64,000 nt of DNA from Alcanivorax jadensis T9 (lineage in GTDB: Bacteria > Pseudomonadota > Gammaproteobacteria > Pseudomonadales > Alcanivoracaceae): assembly GCF_000756655.1 (NCBI RefSeq), contig NZ_ARXU01000012.1, positions 1 to 64,000 of the forward strand. The letters run 5' to 3'. Below the pieces are notes generated by a model. The model did not search any database and was not told the origin of the DNA. It worked only from the letters and a program-made list of their open reading frames with translations. The translations under genes and the position numbers were made by a program. Shown here in pieces: positions 62,279 through 64,000 of the stretch. The stretch's first letter is position 1. Each line of letters starts with the position of its first letter.

Positions 62279-63519
62279 GACGGGTCTCCCGCAAGCCGGA
62301 TGCCACTGAACTGCCAGCGGTGATGAGGGTAGAAAAAATTACGATAGCTGGCCCGCAAATGCTCCCGACTGCTGGCGCAGGAGCCGCCGCGCAGCACCAT
62401 CTGGTTGCACATGAACTTGCCGTTGTATTCCCCCACGGCCCCCACCGCTGCTTGAAATCCCGGGTAGGGCAGGTAGGCACTGGCGGTCCATTCCCAGACA
62501 TCACCGAACAGGTGAGCCATGGCGGTATCGCGGGCCTGACCGGGTTGGTAGCTACCGTTTTCCACAAAATGTCCTTGCAGGGGTTGCGCTGCCGCCGCGT
62601 GCTCCCATTCCTGTTCCGTGGGCAGCCGCTTGCCGGCCCAGCGGGCATAGGCATCTGCTTCGTAGTAATTCACATGGGCAAGAATCTGCCCAGCGTGTAG
62701 CGGTTGTAGTCCTGCCAGAGTGAAGTGCCGGTCAAGATCCTCGTGCCAGTAAAGCGGCCGCTGGCTATGTTGCGCCTGTACCCAGGCCCAGCCGTCAGAC
62801 AGCCATAACTCCGGTCGTCGATAACCGCCATCCTCGATAAATGCGCGAAATTCGCCGTTACTGACCGGACGGTTTGCCAGCGTAAAAGGCTCCAACCAGA
62901 CCCGGTGGCGGGGTGTTTCGTTATCGAAAGCAAACCCCTGGCCGCTGGCACCGATTTCCACCAAACCGCCACTGAAAGATTGAAAACTCAGCGGTGCAGG
63001 GCTGTCTGCTTTGGCAAGAGGCTGGCCGAGAGTTGGCGCCAGCGGGTTGAAGGAGAGGCTGTATTTCAGATCTGTCAGCAGCAACTCCTGATGTTGCTGC
63101 TCATGATTGAGTCCCAGTGTCACAAGACCCGTCAGGCCCGGTTGTTGTTCGATAAGGCGGACCATGGCGTCGTCTACCTGCTGTCGCCAGGCATAGACGT
63201 CTTTATCGGTGGGGCGTGACAACAGATGGCGTTGAGGGCGGGCGAACTGTTCGCCAATGCCGTTGTAGTAGCTGTTGAACAGGTACTCGAATTGCGGGTG
63301 GAATACCCGGTAGCCGGCGAGGTGGGGCTTGAGAAGGAAGGTCTCGAAGAACCAGGTGGTGTGGGCCAGATGCCAGCGGGGCGGGCTCACGTCGGCGCAG
63401 GCCTGCAGCCCCATGTCCTCGGTGAGCAAAGGGTCACAGAACTGTTCGCTGAAGGCCCGGATACGCTGGTAGCGCGCCATCAGTGTGGCGCTGGCGTCTT
63501 GTCTGGCGGTATCTGGCAA
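62275..63519 (-). CDS. egtB: Ergothioneine sulfoxide synthase EgtB
   Basis: EgtB is a non-heme iron enzyme joining hercynine with a thiol donor. The protein of ~414 residues has an N-terminal DinB-like domain with the iron-binding helix motif NHEQQHQELLL (HX3HXE) and a C-terminal FGE-sulfatase domain (GGSCASSREHLRASYRNFF). I use TTG at 63519 because GGGAGGG lies 8 bases upstream and residues after it align with the family; ATG 63480 is the alternative, and a longer frame to 63657 lacks support. Together with egtD it forms a two-gene unit; no egtA, C or E gene is seen. Confidence 0.9.
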   Translation of the reverse strand: MPDTARQDASATLMARYQRIRAFSEQFCDPLLTEDMGLQACADVSPPRWHLAHTTWFFETFLLKPHLAGYRVFHPQFEYLFNSYYNGIGEQFARPQRHLLSRPTDKDVYAWRQQVDDAMVRLIEQQPGLTGLVTLGLNHEQQHQELLLTDLKYSLSFNPLAPTLGQPLAKADSPAPLSFQSFSGGLVEIGASGQGFAFDNETPRHRVWLEPFTLANRPVSNGEFRAFIEDGGYRRPELWLSDGWAWVQAQHSQRPLYWHEDLDRHFTLAGLQPLHAGQILAHVNYYEADAYARWAGKRLPTEQEWEHAAAAQPLQGHFVENGSYQPGQARDTAMAHLFGDVWEWTASAYLPYPGFQAAVGAVGEYNGKFMCNQMVLRGGSCASSREHLRASYRNFFYPHHRWQFSGIRLAGDPS

Positions 63520-63681
63520 GGTTTGCCCTCCCAATCCGGTTGTCAAAGAGTGGCATCCACTTTGAGCGAAAGCAACAATGTGACGCGTGAACGGGGTGGG
63601 TATACTGCGGGGCAGCATTTGTAATGGGTTGCTGCTGTTGGCGCAGCAACAGCCCATGCCCTTTCACCACAAGGAGAGCAT

Positions 63682-64000
63682 ATGAATATTACCGATAAAG
63701 TTGCCGTGATCACCGGCGCCGCGTCCGGTCTGGGCCAGGCCACTGCTGAAGCGATTATTGCCAAGGGCGGCAAGGTCATGATTCTGGACCGTGACGACAA
63801 GCGCGGCCCGGAAGTGGCGGCGGAGCTGGGTGCCAATGCAGCGTTTGTGCAGACCGATGTGACCGACGAGGAATCCGTCAAGGCGGCCATCGACGCCACC
63901 GTGGAAAAATTCGGTGCCATTCATGTGTGTGTGAACTGTGCCGGTGTAGGCTCTGCCATGAAGACCGTGGGTCGTGAGAACAAGCCCCATGATCTGGGCG
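63682..64000 (+). CDS. 3-hydroxyacyl-CoA dehydrogenase-like SDR (partial at window end)
   Basis: The first ~106 residues are seen: cofactor motif TGAASGLGQA (~11-20), DRDDKRG as the NAD-discriminating acidic loop, DVTDEESV and NCAGVGSAMKT. The wording GxASGLGxA and NCAGVGxAxKT is like type-II 3-hydroxyacyl-CoA dehydrogenases (HSD10 type). The ATG at 63682 follows AAGGAG. The rest, including the catalytic Ser-Tyr-Lys, lies beyond the window. Confidence 0.85.
   Translation, partial: MNITDKVAVITGAASGLGQATAEAIIAKGGKVMILDRDDKRGPEVAAELGANAAFVQTDVTDEESVKAAIDATVEKFGAIHVCVNCAGVGSAMKTVGRENKPHDLG

Overview
The window looks like a chromosomal segment of a marine gammaproteobacterium close to Alcanivorax (Oceanospirillales). 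This is inferred from gene content, high GC, Pseudomonas-type synteny (coaE-pilDCB/pilA-nadC-DUF1631-ampD-ampE) and an abundance of short intergenic repeats. It is almost entirely core genome. I see no insertion sequence, phage, integrase or CRISPR array.

Layout. 1-7.7 kb: a MutT-thiamin-phosphate-synthase-like fusion, yacG, coaE and the type IV pilus genes pilD, pilC and pilB on the minus strand. Two minor/major pilin genes run divergently, each behind its own sigma-54-type promoter. 7.8-14.6 kb: nadC, an AGCS alanine:sodium symporter, a DUF1631 protein, ampD and ampE. The two gaps around ampD are filled by two copies of a ~285-bp structured element. 14.7-19.3 kb: aceE-aceF with a promoter and a strong terminator. 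19.3-29.3 kb: a Spy/CpxP-like protein beside a BaeSR-like two-component system, a PduO-type cobalamin adenosyltransferase, a TonB-dependent receptor, a ketopantoate reductase, a response regulator with a degenerate GGDEF domain, AmpG and an alkyltransferase-like protein. 29.4-32.96 kb: a perfect 48-copy heptamer array, a FabG-like SDR, then groES-groEL with sigma-32, sigma-70-like and CIRCE signals.

33-42.6 kb: a rhombosortase-like rhomboid, a DUF3592 membrane protein, leuA, a HolD-like protein overlapping rimI, a lipoprotein, a DUF2834 protein, prfC, a MmcQ/YjbR protein and a small membrane protein. 42.6-51.4 kb: a phospholipase-D-like protein, a DUF6351 lipoprotein, a FabY-like ketosynthase, an acetyl-CoA acetyltransferase with a long inverted repeat in its leader, and iron superoxide dismutase. 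51.6-54.8 kb: a periplasmic protein, two single-pass coiled-coil proteins, tRNA-Leu(UAG) and two small proteins. 54.8-58.7 kb: a TetR-controlled operon (TetR, SDR, Baeyer-Villiger-type monooxygenase, patatin). 58.9-64 kb: DUF1289 and DUF2846 proteins, a hotdog thioesterase, the ergothioneine pair egtB-egtD, and a 3-hydroxyacyl-CoA dehydrogenase-like SDR cut by the window end.

Functional themes are pilus assembly, peptidoglycan recycling (AmpD, AmpE and AmpG all in one 16-kb stretch), acetyl-CoA and lipid metabolism (PDH, FabY, thiolase, patatin, monooxygenase, SDRs) and envelope/oxidative stress (Bae-like system, GroESL, SodB, ergothioneine). The most unusual signal is the pair of structured elements flanking ampD. 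Their long stems differ in sequence between copies but remain self-complementary, as expected if base pairing itself is maintained.
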